Part shown: positions 31,654 through 44,721 of the stretch, one piece after another | Numbering within the stretch: the stretch's first letter is position 1 | Layout: every line of letters begins with the position of its first letter | NCBI RefSeq assembly: GCF_037414475.1 | Contig: NZ_CP147913.1 | Span: forward strand, 4,772,001 to 4,836,000 | Direction of reading: 5' to 3' | Source of the DNA: Myxococcus stipitatus | GTDB lineage: Bacteria > Myxococcota > Myxococcia > Myxococcales > Myxococcaceae | Length of the DNA: 64,000 nucleotides | The notes under the pieces: model-generated | What the model was told of the DNA's origin: nothing | Databases searched by the model: none | What the model saw: only the letters and a program-made list of their open reading frames with translations | Program-made: the position numbers and the translations under genes

Positions 31654-32313
31654 ATGTCCACACCGTCGCCCTCCGTGTCCTCCACGCCGCTGCCCGAGTC
31701 CCAGTCCCAGCTGTCCACCACGCTGCGCGACCTGGCCGCCCGGCTGCCCGAGTCCCTCACCGTGCGCGAGCTGATGCAGGCGTGTGGCGAGCAGGGCCTG
31801 CTCCTCTTCTGCTGCATCCTCACCTTTCCGTTCCTCCTGCCCGTGTCGATTCCGGGCGTCTCCACGGTGTTCGGCGCGCTCATCGTCCTCATCGGCGTGG
31901 GGGTGATGCTCAACCGGGGGCCCTGGCTGCCGCGGAAGATGATGGAGAAGACGCTGTCGCGCACCTCGCTGCTGCCCGCGCTGGAGAAGGGCGCCAGCGT
32001 GTTCGCCAAGGTGGACCGGCTGAGCAAGCCCCGGCTGCTCGCGCTCACCCACGGCACCAGCACCAACCGCTTCAACGGCTTCATGTTGTTCGTCGCGGGC
32101 GTGCTGTTGATGGCGCCGTTCGGTCTGGTGCCCTTCAGCAACACCCTGCCGGCGCTGGCCGCGCTGTTCTTCGCCATCGGCATCCTCCAGCGCGACGGCT
32201 ACGCCATCCTCATGGGGCACGGGATGACGGTGGGGACCATGGCCTACTTCGGTGTGCTCATCTTCGGAGCCATCCAGGGCGGCAAGGGGCTGGTGGGTCT
32301 CATCGGCCGCTGA
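31654..32313 (+). CDS. ExoD-like exopolysaccharide synthesis membrane protein
   Basis: 219 residues from ATG 31654; a GTG at 31633 is an alternative. After a polar N-terminus (LRDLAARLPESLTVRELM) come membrane segments: LLLFCCILTFPFLLPVSIPGV with VFGALIVLIGVGVML, then FMLFVAGVLLMAPFGLVPFS, ALAALFFAIGILQRD and a last segment near FGVLIFGAIQGG. This is the ExoD (PF06055) pattern. ExoD is linked to exopolysaccharide production in rhizobia, but its biochemical role is unknown. Confidence 0.82.
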   Translation: MSTPSPSVSSTPLPESQSQLSTTLRDLAARLPESLTVRELMQACGEQGLLLFCCILTFPFLLPVSIPGVSTVFGALIVLIGVGVMLNRGPWLPRKMMEKTLSRTSLLPALEKGASVFAKVDRLSKPRLLALTHGTSTNRFNGFMLFVAGVLLMAPFGLVPFSNTLPALAALFFAIGILQRDGYAILMGHGMTVGTMAYFGVLIFGAIQGGKGLVGLIGR

Positions 32314-32449
32314 ACACTCCGGACGGCGCCCCTGTCAATCCAGTGGGCACCGGGTGCCGGGTGTGTAACAACCCGTGTATCACCGGGGAAAGCCGTCCCC
32401 CGGATGGCTTGAATCTTCGTTATCATCCCCAGCGGGCGGCCCCCCGCAC

Positions 32450-35992
<3,543 letters not shown>

Positions 35993-36084
35993 CGAGGCGG
36001 GTGCCTCGCGAGGGCCGTGGAGTCCCTCACGCTCATGCGGGGCGTGGCGCCCCGTGTCCCGAGTGGCAGTGCTACAACACCCGG

Positions 36085-36969
36085 GTGCCTGGCGGATTGA
36101 GAGTGGGGGATGTCGCGCTGCTGGCCTGCCCGGCCTGTGGTGGAACCTTGGTGTTCCATGGCCAGGAGGACGAGGGCTGCGTGGCCTGGGGCCGGCTTCG
36201 CTGTGGCGGCTGCGCGGAGGCCTGGCCCGTGAAACGCGGCCTCGCGCGTCTGTTCCGTGAAGACGCGGTGCGCGGCACCGACCGCCTGATGCGTGTCATC
36301 TACGACGGCCTGCCCGCGCTCCATGACCCGCTGACCTCCGTGCTCACGCCGCTGCTTCAGTTCGTCTCCGAAGCGAAGATGCGCGCGGCCTACCTGCGCC
36401 GGATGGAGCTGGACTCCCTGCGTCCCACTCCCGACGGCACACCCTTGCGTGTCCTCGAGGTCGGCGTCGGCGCGGGCGCGAACCTTCCACTCATCCGCCG
36501 CGAGCTCGTCTCCGGACAAGAGGTCGAGGTCTGGGGCGTGGACCTGAGCGAGGGAATGTTGAGCCGCTGCCAGGCCCGGCTCCGCAAGGGGAGCTATCCC
36601 GGCGTGCGCCTGATGATGGCGGATGGGCACTCGCTGCCGTTCCCCTCGGGCATGTTCGACCGCGTGCTCAGCGTAGGCGGCATCGGCGCGTATCGCGACC
36701 CGGCCGCGGGTCTGCGGGAGCTGGCTCGCGTGGCGAAACCCAACACACCCGTGGTCGTCGTCGACGAGCAGCTCGACGAGGCTCGCCGGCCCTCGCTCCT
36801 CCAGCGTGCCGCGTTCCGCGCGATAACCTTCTACACCCGCGACGCGCACTGCCCCCGGGAGCTCCTCCCCACCCGCGCCGCCGACGTGCTCGAAGAGCAG
36901 GTGTCCACGTTCTTCTACTGCCTGCGCTTCCGGATGCCGGACGCCCAGGCCACATCCATCACGGGTTGA
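36085..36969 (+). CDS. Zinc-ribbon SAM-dependent methyltransferase
   Basis: About 294 residues if started at GTG 36085; GTG 36103 is equally possible and neither has a strong ribosome site. A Trm112-like zinc ribbon opens the protein (LLACPACGGTL, LRCGGCAEAW). The class I methyltransferase follows: motif I LEVGVGAGANL, motif II VWGVDLSEGML, MADGHSLPFPSGMFDRVL with LSVGGIGAY. It resembles UbiE/RebM-type small-molecule C- or O-methyltransferases. Substrate unknown. Its 3' end overlaps the converging SDR gene by 11 bp. Confidence 0.82.
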   Translation: MPGGLRVGDVALLACPACGGTLVFHGQEDEGCVAWGRLRCGGCAEAWPVKRGLARLFREDAVRGTDRLMRVIYDGLPALHDPLTSVLTPLLQFVSEAKMRAAYLRRMELDSLRPTPDGTPLRVLEVGVGAGANLPLIRRELVSGQEVEVWGVDLSEGMLSRCQARLRKGSYPGVRLMMADGHSLPFPSGMFDRVLSVGGIGAYRDPAAGLRELARVAKPNTPVVVVDEQLDEARRPSLLQRAAFRAITFYTRDAHCPRELLPTRAADVLEEQVSTFFYCLRFRMPDAQATSITG

Positions 36970-37795
36970 GCACCAGGTCCAACAAGCGCAGCGTCATGCC
37001 TCCCGTGTAGTCGATGGTCGCGCCGTTGAACCAACCGGCCTCCTCACCGCACAGCACCCCCACGAAGCGCGCCACCTCCTCCACCGTGCACATGCGCCCC
37101 GCGGGGTTCATGCGCGCATGTGCATCCTCCAGCCGCTCCAGCGCCTCCGGTGTGTAGACGTGCTTCAGCGCGGGCGTCATCACCGTGCCGAACTTGAGCA
37201 GGTTCACCCGGTGCCCCAGCCCACCCAGTTCGATGGCCAGATAGCGCACGTACATCTCCAGCGCCGCCTTCGACGCGCTGATGAGCCCGGTGTTCGACAG
37301 GTGCGTCTCCTTCAGCGTGTTCTGCAATCCCAGCAGCCGCGCCTCCGGCGCCAACATGTCCGAGGCCACGAGCGCCTGCGTCCAATACACGAACGAGTGC
37401 GCCATCGTGTCGAATGTCCTGCGCACCCGCCTCGCGTGGAGCCGGTCCTCGCCATCCGACAGGAAGCGCCCCACCGACGCGCCCGCAATCGAATGCACGA
37501 ACAGCTTCACCGAACGCGGCCCCGCCACCTCGCGCAGGGCCTGCATGCCGGCCTCCGCGGACTCGGGCGTGGACGCATCCGCCTGCCACATCCGCACGCG
37601 GCGCCCCGCCTCCTTCGTCAGCCGCTCCACCTGCGCGGCGTTGTCCAGATAGCGTCCCCGGTGCACGCCAAACACATTCAGCCCGGGCTTGCTCGCCACC
37701 GCGTGGGCAATCGCCGCGCCCGTACCCGATGAGGCCCCGAGGATGAGCGCCCACTGTCGCTCTCCCGTGCCCCGTTCCGCCCCCGAGTCGCTCAT
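36959..37795 (-). CDS. Enoyl-reductase-like short-chain dehydrogenase
   Basis: 278 residues from the Met of MSDSGAERG. NAD(P) motif ALILGASSGTGAAIA; KLFVHSIAGASVGRF near the Ser position; a large insert (RRTFDTMAHSFVYWTQALV) resembling FabI/enoyl-ACP-reductase-like SDRs; then GLISASKAALEMYVRYLAIEL with Lys, and NLLKFGTVMTPAL. It ends with the usual IDYTGGM. Last gene of a four-gene lipid operon (22 bp after the acyltransferase). Likely reduces an acyl chain or keto-acyl product made by its neighbours; this is inference from context. Confidence 0.8.
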   Translation of the reverse strand: MSDSGAERGTGERQWALILGASSGTGAAIAHAVASKPGLNVFGVHRGRYLDNAAQVERLTKEAGRRVRMWQADASTPESAEAGMQALREVAGPRSVKLFVHSIAGASVGRFLSDGEDRLHARRVRRTFDTMAHSFVYWTQALVASDMLAPEARLLGLQNTLKETHLSNTGLISASKAALEMYVRYLAIELGGLGHRVNLLKFGTVMTPALKHVYTPEALERLEDAHARMNPAGRMCTVEEVARFVGVLCGEEAGWFNGATIDYTGGMTLRLLDLVLNP

Positions 37796-37817
37796 CTGCC
37801 TTCCCTGTCCGTGGCCT

Positions 37818-38576
37818 TCATGCCATCGACTCGGGCCGCGGTTCGCGTGCCCGGTCCAGCAGTGCCTGCACGGCGCCTGCCACTTCCCGGTGTGCTCCCA
37901 ACAGCGCCTCCCGGTCATCCGCGTCGAAGTCCGGCGCCAGATGCCGCGTCAGCGGCTCTCCCACCCACTGCGTCATCTTCACCGGAAACGGCAGCGAGAA
38001 GGGCCACACCCCCGTGGCGCCCACGCCCAGCCAGAGCGGCAGCCGCGCGGGCATCCCCACGCGCCGTCCCAGGGCATACCCGTCGTTGAACCCCAGATAT
38101 GCATCGTCCATCCCGCGGCCCCCCACCGGAACGATGGGCAGCCGATAGCGTATCGCCAGGCGCAGGTAGCCCAGCCGCTCTCCCCAGCTCACTTCATAAC
38201 GATGCCGAAAACTCCTGCATCCCTCGCGCGTGCCGCCCGGCTGCACCAGCACGTGCTCGCCGCGCTCCACCGCCTCCGCCAGCCGAGGGTCATCTCCCGT
38301 CACGAAGCCCAGCCCCTCCGCCACCGCGCGCATCCCCGGGAGATGGTCGAACGCGCCGTGCGCCACGCCGTGCGGCAGGTATCCCAGTTGCTCATGCAAC
38401 GTCACGGTCAGCATGCACAGGTCCACCGCGAGGGGCCGCCCGTGGTAGCCCACGATGAGCTTCGCGCCTGGACGCAGCAGCGGCTCCAGGTTCACCACCT
38501 CGTAGCGATGGTAGCGGCGCAGCAGACCGAAGAGGCCCAGCCATGCGGTGAGGGGCAGGCCGCTTGTACCCATCAT
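37818..38576 (-). CDS. Glycerophosphate-type acyltransferase
   Basis: 252 residues, ATG overlapping the stop of the KAS III-like gene (ATGATG; gggagg just upstream). PlsC-like layout: hydrophobic start LTAWLGLFGLL, then KLIVGYHGRPLAVDLCMLTV in which H-x(4)-D replaces the standard NHxxxxD block, LPHGVAHGAFDHLP, VLVQPGGTREGCR (the substrate EGTR-like block as GGTREG) and LPIVPVGGRGMDD. It probably transfers an acyl group to a lipid acceptor at the membrane. Confidence 0.8.
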   Translation of the reverse strand: MMGTSGLPLTAWLGLFGLLRRYHRYEVVNLEPLLRPGAKLIVGYHGRPLAVDLCMLTVTLHEQLGYLPHGVAHGAFDHLPGMRAVAEGLGFVTGDDPRLAEAVERGEHVLVQPGGTREGCRSFRHRYEVSWGERLGYLRLAIRYRLPIVPVGGRGMDDAYLGFNDGYALGRRVGMPARLPLWLGVGATGVWPFSLPFPVKMTQWVGEPLTRHLAPDFDADDREALLGAHREVAGAVQALLDRAREPRPESMA

Positions 38577-39541
38577 CCTCCCACCCGGTACAGCACCGCG
38601 CCATGTGCCACGCCCGCGCCCACGCCCACCATCAGGATGCGGTCCCCGGCCTTGACGGGCCGCGTGCGCAGCAGCCGGTCCAACGCCGTGGGCAACGACG
38701 CGGAGCCCACGCTGCCCACCGTGTCCACCACCCGCACGCCTCGCTCGGCGCGCATGCCCAGCGCGTCCATCACCGCGTCCAACATCCGCCCGTTGGGTTG
38801 ATGCGTCAGCACCCACTCCACCTCGCTCAAGGCCACCTGCGCCTCGGCCAGCACCGAGTGCGCCGCGCGCATCAGCGCCTCCAGCGCCACGCGCGTCATC
38901 GCCTTGTTGGGCGTCAGGAAGCGCATCCGCTCCGGCTTCCCCGTCGCGTGCGGGTTCTCCAGCACCACGTCTGGCGGCAGCGTGCCGTCATTGCCCAGGG
39001 ACACCCCCAACACCCCTTCACCCGGACGCGCGGCCCCCAGCACCGCCGCCGCGGCCGCGTCTCCCAGCACCAGGTAGGGCCGAGGGTCCTCCGGCGTCGT
39101 CGTGCGAGACAGCAGCTCCACCGAGACGATTCCCACCGGGCCCAGCCCCGTCGCCACCGAGCGCGCCGCCACGTCGAACGCGCTCAAGAAGCCCATGCAC
39201 GCGTTGCTCAGGTCCATGGCGTCGCAGCTTCCCGCGAGCCCCAGCGCCGCGGCCACCCGGTTCGCGGTGGCCGGCGTGGTGACGTCTCCGCCCATGGAGG
39301 AGACGCAAATGATGCGCCTCAGCGCCCGAGCCTCCAGGCCCGCCGCATCCAGTGCGCCCCGCAGCGCCTGGGCCGCGACATCCGCCGTCTTCATCTCCGG
39401 CGGCGCGAAGTGGCGCGTGAGGATGCCCGTCTTGCTCAGCACCTCGTGGGCGTCCCGGCCCACGCGTGCACAGAGCGCCTCGGTCGTCACGGAGGGGCCC
39501 GGCTGAAGGCTCGCCGTCCCCAGGATTCGCACGGGAATCAT
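38573..39541 (-). CDS. Beta-ketoacyl-ACP synthase III-like enzyme, active-site Asn replaced by Ser
   Basis: 322 residues from MIPVRILGTAS. Thiolase fold of FabH type: Cys nucleophile in LSNACMGF (Cys115), His in LTHQPNG (His248). The third catalytic position, Asn in the family's GNTSAAS motif, falls in TVGSVGSAS, giving Ser278. FabH needs this Asn for malonyl decarboxylation, so the enzyme may instead transfer or hydrolyse acyl groups, like divergent KAS III acyltransferases. The start overlaps the patatin stop by 4 bp, and its stop overlaps the acyltransferase start. Confidence 0.82.
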   Translation of the reverse strand: MIPVRILGTASLQPGPSVTTEALCARVGRDAHEVLSKTGILTRHFAPPEMKTADVAAQALRGALDAAGLEARALRRIICVSSMGGDVTTPATANRVAAALGLAGSCDAMDLSNACMGFLSAFDVAARSVATGLGPVGIVSVELLSRTTTPEDPRPYLVLGDAAAAAVLGAARPGEGVLGVSLGNDGTLPPDVVLENPHATGKPERMRFLTPNKAMTRVALEALMRAAHSVLAEAQVALSEVEWVLTHQPNGRMLDAVMDALGMRAERGVRVVDTVGSVGSASLPTALDRLLRTRPVKAGDRILMVGVGAGVAHGAVLYRVGG

Positions 39542-41469
39542 GCGGCCTGCTGTCCTCCGCAACGCCTCCCATGGGGGCCGCAGTGCACGCGCATCTGCTC
39601 CCAGTGCCCGTGCAGCTCCGCGAGCTTCCACGCCAACGCTTCATCCGAGGCCGCGCGCTCCAGGATGTCGCGCGCCTTGGTGAACTCCATGGCCGTTCTC
39701 AGCGGCGTGTCCGCTGACTGGATGTCGTAGCTCACGTCCGCCATCAAGCTCTCCGCGTCACCGCTGCGGTGCAAGAGCAACACACCGCTGGCGACCAGGT
39801 CCAGGGCCCTGGAGACGGGATTGAGCCCCGCCAGGAACCGCCCCATGCGCGACTCCGGCGTCCAGGCGGACTCGCGCAGCCCGAAGGGAAAGATGTTGCT
39901 GGAGAAGACCAGGTCCGCTCCCGCGCTCACCAACACGCTCGCGGGCACCATGCTGGTGAAGGCGCCATCCACATACCGTGCGGGGGGAACCAGGGTGGGC
40001 GCCCACAGGCCCGGCGCGGAGCCGCTGGCGCGCACGCCTCGGGCCACGGGGCCTCGCTCCAACGCCACGCACTCTCCGTTCGTCAGGTCCGTCGCCACCG
40101 GCAGGAAGCGGATGGGCAGCTCCTCCAGCCGCACGTCCCCCAAATCACGGGACACCAGATGCTCGAACGAATACGTGGTGAGCACGGCCGCCATCGCCGC
40201 CAGCGAGAGCTGATGGCTCATCGCGCGCTCCTCCAGGCGGTGCAGTCCCTCCAGCCCGCTGCGTCCCTCCAGCGCGGTGCCGCAGAAGTAGGCCCCCACC
40301 AGCGAGCCCATGCTGGAGCTGCTGATGAAGTCCACCGGCACGCGGTGCTCTATCAACCAGCGCAGGATGTGCACATGGTAGAAACCCCATACGCCTCCAC
40401 CGCTGAGCGCCAGCCCCACGCGCCGGTGGGTGATGGCCCGCGCCCACCGGGACATCGCGTCGCGCTCCGCGGGGCACAACCCCACCTCCATCAACGGACG
40501 CGCGTCCACCTCCAGCGCCTCCAGCCGCGTCGGATTCAATCGCAGCCGGCACGGAGGCAACACCCGCGAGCTCACGAGCGGCCCGTCATGCGGCCGTCCC
40601 TCCAGAGGGCTGTCCCGCGGCGGCCGCCTGGGGTCGATGACCACCGTGGGCAACACGCGGCCGTCTCCCTCGTCGGGTGCTCGCGCGTCCTCCGGGTGCG
40701 CGACGAGGACCACGTGCTTGTCCACCAGCGGCTCGTCCTCCGGTGTCTCGCAGCCGTCGAGGAAGACGTAGTGCGGGTCATGCTTCTGCGTGAGCTCGCG
40801 CAGCCGGGCCAGGGTGAGCTGTCCGGGAGCGCCGGACCCATCCGCCGCCACCGTGGCGCGCAGCACGCCGTCCGCGCCCTTCACGGGCAGCTCGGAGGAG
40901 CCGGGCTCGGAGGTGCGCACCAGCAACACCCGGTCCTTGAAGTCGTGCGTGATGACCTTGGCCACCAACTCGATGAGCCGTGACAGGGGCATGCCCTGCA
41001 CCTGGCTGGAGAACGTCACCACCTCCACCTGCGGCAGCGGGTCCTCCCGCCGAGGCGGCGCCGCGTGGACGAGCAGCCGCTTGAGGTCCTGTCTCAACCC
41101 CGCGCTCGCCTGCACGAGCGTCCACACGTCGTCGCGCGGAAAGAACAGCCCCTTGCACGCCGTCGTCGCGCGCGCCGTGACGGAGTATCGCCCGCCCATC
41201 AAGGCCTCGAAGCCCAGGGGGGTGCCCGGTCTCAAGGTGAGCAGTGATTCGCCATCTCGAAGCGCCTCCAGCTCTCCCTCCAGCAGGAGGAAGAAGCCGT
41301 GTGCTTCTTGTCCTTCCTCACACAACACCGTGTCCTGAGCCCAGGTGACATCCCAGGCCACGTCCAACAACTGGAGGAGGACGGTGTTGCTGGTGTGCCG
41401 CAATGCGGGAGCGCGTTTGAGCGCGTACAGCCGACGACGCTGGACGTCGAGGGGCATGGAACGGGCCAT
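39538..41469 (-). CDS. Patatin-like phospholipase with N-terminal cyclic-nucleotide-binding domain
   Basis: 643 residues. The N-terminus (about 20-140) is a cNMP-binding beta-roll: DTVLCEEGQEAHGFFLLLEGE, RPGTPLGFEALMGG. A middle Rossmann-like segment (DRVLLVRTSEPG) matches bacterial NTE-like proteins. The patatin domain begins LALSGGGVWGFYHVHIL near residue 351, has the nucleophile in SSSSMGSLVGAYF (usually GxSxG, here S-x-S-x-G), and the dyad Asp in YVDGAF. It hydrolyses lipid ester bonds, perhaps under control of a nucleotide ligand. First gene of the overlapping lipid operon; its end overlaps the KAS III start. Confidence 0.88.
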   Translation of the reverse strand: MARSMPLDVQRRRLYALKRAPALRHTSNTVLLQLLDVAWDVTWAQDTVLCEEGQEAHGFFLLLEGELEALRDGESLLTLRPGTPLGFEALMGGRYSVTARATTACKGLFFPRDDVWTLVQASAGLRQDLKRLLVHAAPPRREDPLPQVEVVTFSSQVQGMPLSRLIELVAKVITHDFKDRVLLVRTSEPGSSELPVKGADGVLRATVAADGSGAPGQLTLARLRELTQKHDPHYVFLDGCETPEDEPLVDKHVVLVAHPEDARAPDEGDGRVLPTVVIDPRRPPRDSPLEGRPHDGPLVSSRVLPPCRLRLNPTRLEALEVDARPLMEVGLCPAERDAMSRWARAITHRRVGLALSGGGVWGFYHVHILRWLIEHRVPVDFISSSSMGSLVGAYFCGTALEGRSGLEGLHRLEERAMSHQLSLAAMAAVLTTYSFEHLVSRDLGDVRLEELPIRFLPVATDLTNGECVALERGPVARGVRASGSAPGLWAPTLVPPARYVDGAFTSMVPASVLVSAGADLVFSSNIFPFGLRESAWTPESRMGRFLAGLNPVSRALDLVASGVLLLHRSGDAESLMADVSYDIQSADTPLRTAMEFTKARDILERAASDEALAWKLAELHGHWEQMRVHCGPHGRRCGGQQAA

Positions 41470-41535
41470 GAAACGCGGGAGGATAGCGAACCCTCCGGCG
41501 CCGGATATGGGGTCGTATCAGCCCCGCCAATAAAC

Positions 41536-44500
41536 TCAGGCGGGCTGCGGCCGAGGAGGCTCACCACCGGGAGGAGGCGCGCCTCCACCACCGGGCCGGG
41601 CGTGCTCGTGGCGCTTGAGGATTCGGGAGCGCGCCGCTTCCACCACCGCGTACAGCACGGGGATGAAGATGAGATTGACGAACGTGGACAGCAACATCCC
41701 GCCGAAGACGGTGGTGCCCAGGGACTTGCGGGCCGCCGCTCCCGCGCCCGAGGCAATCACCAGCGGAATCACGCCCATGAGGAACGCGAAGGACGTCATC
41801 AGGATGGGGCGCAGGCGCGTGCGGGCTGCCTCGACGGCGCTTTCCATCACGCTGTAACCCTCGTGACGCAGTTGTTCCGCGAACTCCACGATGAGGATGG
41901 CGTTCTTGCTGGAGAGGCCCACGAGCATCACCAGCCCCACCTGGCAGAAGACGTCGTTCTGCAGGCCGCGCAGGTTCTGGAACCCGAGCGCCCCCAGCAT
42001 GGCCACCGGCACTCCGAGCAGGATGACGAACGGCAGCGCGAAGCTCTCATACTGCGCGGAGAGGACCAGGAACACGAAGATGATGCCCAGCGCGAAGATG
42101 AGCAGCACCTTGCCGCCGGCCTCCTGCTGCTCGAGCGACAGGCCCGTCCACTCGTAGGTGTAGCCCTCCGGCAGCACCTCCTGCGCCGCGGCCGCCATCG
42201 CCTCCAGGGCCTGACCGCTGCTGACGCCGGGCGCCGCCTGCCCGTTCACCTCCGCGGAGCGATACAGGTTGTAGTGCTGGATGTTCTGCGCGCTGGTGAC
42301 GGGCACCACCCGGACCAGGGATTCCAGCGGGACCATGTCTCCACCCACCGTGCGCACGTAGAGCGCGCTGACGTCCTTGGGCTGGCTCCGGAACGGCATG
42401 GCCGCCTGGACGAACACCCGGTACACGCGGTTGGCGAATGTGAAGTCGTTGACATATTGGCTGCCCAGGTAGACCTGGAGCGTGGAGAACAGCGACTCCA
42501 TGGGCACGCCCAGCGACAGCGCCTTCTCCCGGTCCACCTCCACGTCGAGCAGCGGCGTGTTGGCGGTGTAGGAAGAGAAGACGCCTCGCAGCAGCGGGTT
42601 CTGGTTGGCCTTGCCCACCAGCGCCTCCGTGGTCTGCGCGATTTGCGCCAGGGTGCGGGTGCCCTGCTGGTCCTCGAGCACGAACTCGAAGCCGCCCACG
42701 CTGCCCACGCCGCGGATGGCTGGAGGTTGGAAGGGCAGCACGCGCGCGCCGCCGATGGCGAGCAGCGGGCCTCGCAGCCGCTCGATGAGCCCCGCCACGC
42801 TGTGCTCGTGGCCCTTGCGGTCACCCCATGGGCGCAGGTTGGCGAAGAGCACGCCGTAGTTGGCGCCGGTGCCCAACAGCGAGAAGCCGCCGACCGTGAA
42901 GATTTCAGTCACCTCCTCCTGTTGCCGGAGCACGGCCTCCGTCTGGAGCAACACCCGGCGCGTGTAGTCCAGCGACGTGCCCTCCGGGCCCTGCACCGCG
43001 ACGATGATGTAGCCCTGGTCCTCGTCCGGGATGAAGCCCGAAGGCGTGACCCGGTACACCCATATCGTCGCGAGCAGACACAGGCCGAAGACAACCACCA
43101 CCGGCCACTTCAGCGGGCCGATGAGCCTCCGGAGCAGGTGGCCATAGCCGTCGCGGAAGCGGTCCATGCCTCGGTCGAACTGGCGGAAGACCTTCCACTT
43201 CTGGCCCTCGTGCGGACGCAGGAGCCGCGCGCACAGGGCGGGCGACAGCGTCAGCGCGACGAGCGCGGAGAGGCTGATGGAGAAGGCGAGGGTGAGGGCG
43301 AACTGGCGGTAGATGGCGCCGGTGGTGCCGGGGAAGAAGGACACCGGGACGAACACCGCGGAGAGCACCAGGGCGATGGCCACCACGGCGCCGGCCACCT
43401 GGCGCATGCCTCGCTGCGTGGCCTCGCGCGGCGCGAAGCCTTCCTCCATGGTGCGCTCCACGTTCTCGATGACGACGATGGCGTCGTCCACCACCAGGCC
43501 CGTGGCCAGCGTGAGGCCGAAGAGCGTGAGGGTGTTGAGCGAGAAGCCGAACGCGTTGACGAAGAGGAAGGTGCCAATCAGTGACACCGGCAACGTGGTG
43601 GCGACCACCAGCACGCTGCGCCAGCCGTGCAGGAAGACGAAGATGACCAGCACCACCAGGAGGATGGCCTCGCCCAGGGTGCGCAGCACCTCCTCGATGG
43701 AGGAGCGCACCGCCACGGTGGTGTCGAAGGCGTCCTGGTACTTCACGCCCGGGGGGAAGCTCTTCTGCAGCCGGTCCAGCTCCTTGATGACGCCGTTGCG
43801 CACGTCCAGCGCGTTGGAGCCCGGCAGCTGGAAGATGCCCAGGCCCACGGCCTCCTTGCCGTTGAAGCGGAGCAGCTGCGCGTAGTTCTCCGCGCCCAAT
43901 TCCACCCGGCCCACGTCCCGGATGCGCACCAGCGAGCCGTCGTGCCCCCGCTGCACGACGATGGCGCCGAACTCCTCCGCCGTGACGAGCTGGCTCTGCA
44001 CCCGCAAGGTGAACAGGTAGTTCTGCCCCTTGGGCGCGGGCTCCTGGCCCACCTGACCGGCGCCCACCTGGACGTTCTGCCCCTGGAGCGCCGCCACCAC
44101 GTCCGCCGCCGTCAGCTTGCGCCGCGCCAGCTCCGTGGGGTTGAGCCACAGCCGCATCGCGAAGCGCCGCTCACCGAAGATGGTGACGTTGCCCACGCCC
44201 TTCACGCGCAGGAGCGCGTCGCGGATGTAGACGTCCGCGTAGTTGCTCAGGAAGCCCGTGTCGTAGTGGTCGCTCTCGGAGAAGAGGCCAAAGGCCATGA
44301 GCAGCTGCGTCTGGGCCTTGGTGATGGTGATGCCCAGGGCGTTGACGGCGGCGGGCAGCTGCGCGGACGCGGTGGCCACGCGGTTCTGCACATCCACCGC
44401 CGCGATGTCCAAGTCCCGTCCCTGGTCGAAGGTGACGGTGATGGTGCTCACGCCCGTGTTGCTGCTGGTGGAGGAGATGTAGCGCATCCCCTGCACACCG

Positions 44501-44712
44501 TTGAGCTGGCGCTCCAACACCGTGGTGACGGCGCTCTCCACCGTCTCCGCGGACGCGCCGATGTACGTGGCCGTCACCTGCACCTCGGGCAGGGACAGGT
44601 CTGGGTACTGCTCAATGGGGAGCGAGGGGATGCTGATGGCCCCCGCCAGCGTGATGATGATGGACAGCACGCTGGCGAAGATGAGCCGGCGGATGAAGAA
44701 GTCCGTGAACAT
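41536..44712 (-). CDS. RND multidrug efflux permease (HAE1/AcrB type)
   Basis: 1058 residues, normal for AcrB-type pumps. Start MFTDFFIRRLIFASVLSII; porter domain with DLSLPEVQVTATYIGAS; TM4 proton-relay Asp pair in ATGLVVDDAIVVIENV; HAE motif GTTGAIYRQFALTLAFSISL; C-terminal MLVGLSSKNAILIVEFA. It exports hydrophobic compounds from periplasm/inner membrane using the proton gradient. The gene follows the membrane fusion protein by 9 bp and ends with a Pro/Gly-rich cytoplasmic tail. Confidence 0.95.
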   Translation of the reverse strand: MFTDFFIRRLIFASVLSIIITLAGAISIPSLPIEQYPDLSLPEVQVTATYIGASAETVESAVTTVLERQLNGVQGMRYISSTSSNTGVSTITVTFDQGRDLDIAAVDVQNRVATASAQLPAAVNALGITITKAQTQLLMAFGLFSESDHYDTGFLSNYADVYIRDALLRVKGVGNVTIFGERRFAMRLWLNPTELARRKLTAADVVAALQGQNVQVGAGQVGQEPAPKGQNYLFTLRVQSQLVTAEEFGAIVVQRGHDGSLVRIRDVGRVELGAENYAQLLRFNGKEAVGLGIFQLPGSNALDVRNGVIKELDRLQKSFPPGVKYQDAFDTTVAVRSSIEEVLRTLGEAILLVVLVIFVFLHGWRSVLVVATTLPVSLIGTFLFVNAFGFSLNTLTLFGLTLATGLVVDDAIVVIENVERTMEEGFAPREATQRGMRQVAGAVVAIALVLSAVFVPVSFFPGTTGAIYRQFALTLAFSISLSALVALTLSPALCARLLRPHEGQKWKVFRQFDRGMDRFRDGYGHLLRRLIGPLKWPVVVVFGLCLLATIWVYRVTPSGFIPDEDQGYIIVAVQGPEGTSLDYTRRVLLQTEAVLRQQEEVTEIFTVGGFSLLGTGANYGVLFANLRPWGDRKGHEHSVAGLIERLRGPLLAIGGARVLPFQPPAIRGVGSVGGFEFVLEDQQGTRTLAQIAQTTEALVGKANQNPLLRGVFSSYTANTPLLDVEVDREKALSLGVPMESLFSTLQVYLGSQYVNDFTFANRVYRVFVQAAMPFRSQPKDVSALYVRTVGGDMVPLESLVRVVPVTSAQNIQHYNLYRSAEVNGQAAPGVSSGQALEAMAAAAQEVLPEGYTYEWTGLSLEQQEAGGKVLLIFALGIIFVFLVLSAQYESFALPFVILLGVPVAMLGALGFQNLRGLQNDVFCQVGLVMLVGLSSKNAILIVEFAEQLRHEGYSVMESAVEAARTRLRPILMTSFAFLMGVIPLVIASGAGAAARKSLGTTVFGGMLLSTFVNLIFIPVLYAVVEAARSRILKRHEHARPGGGGAPPPGGEPPRPQPA

Positions 44713-44721
44713 GCCGTCCCC

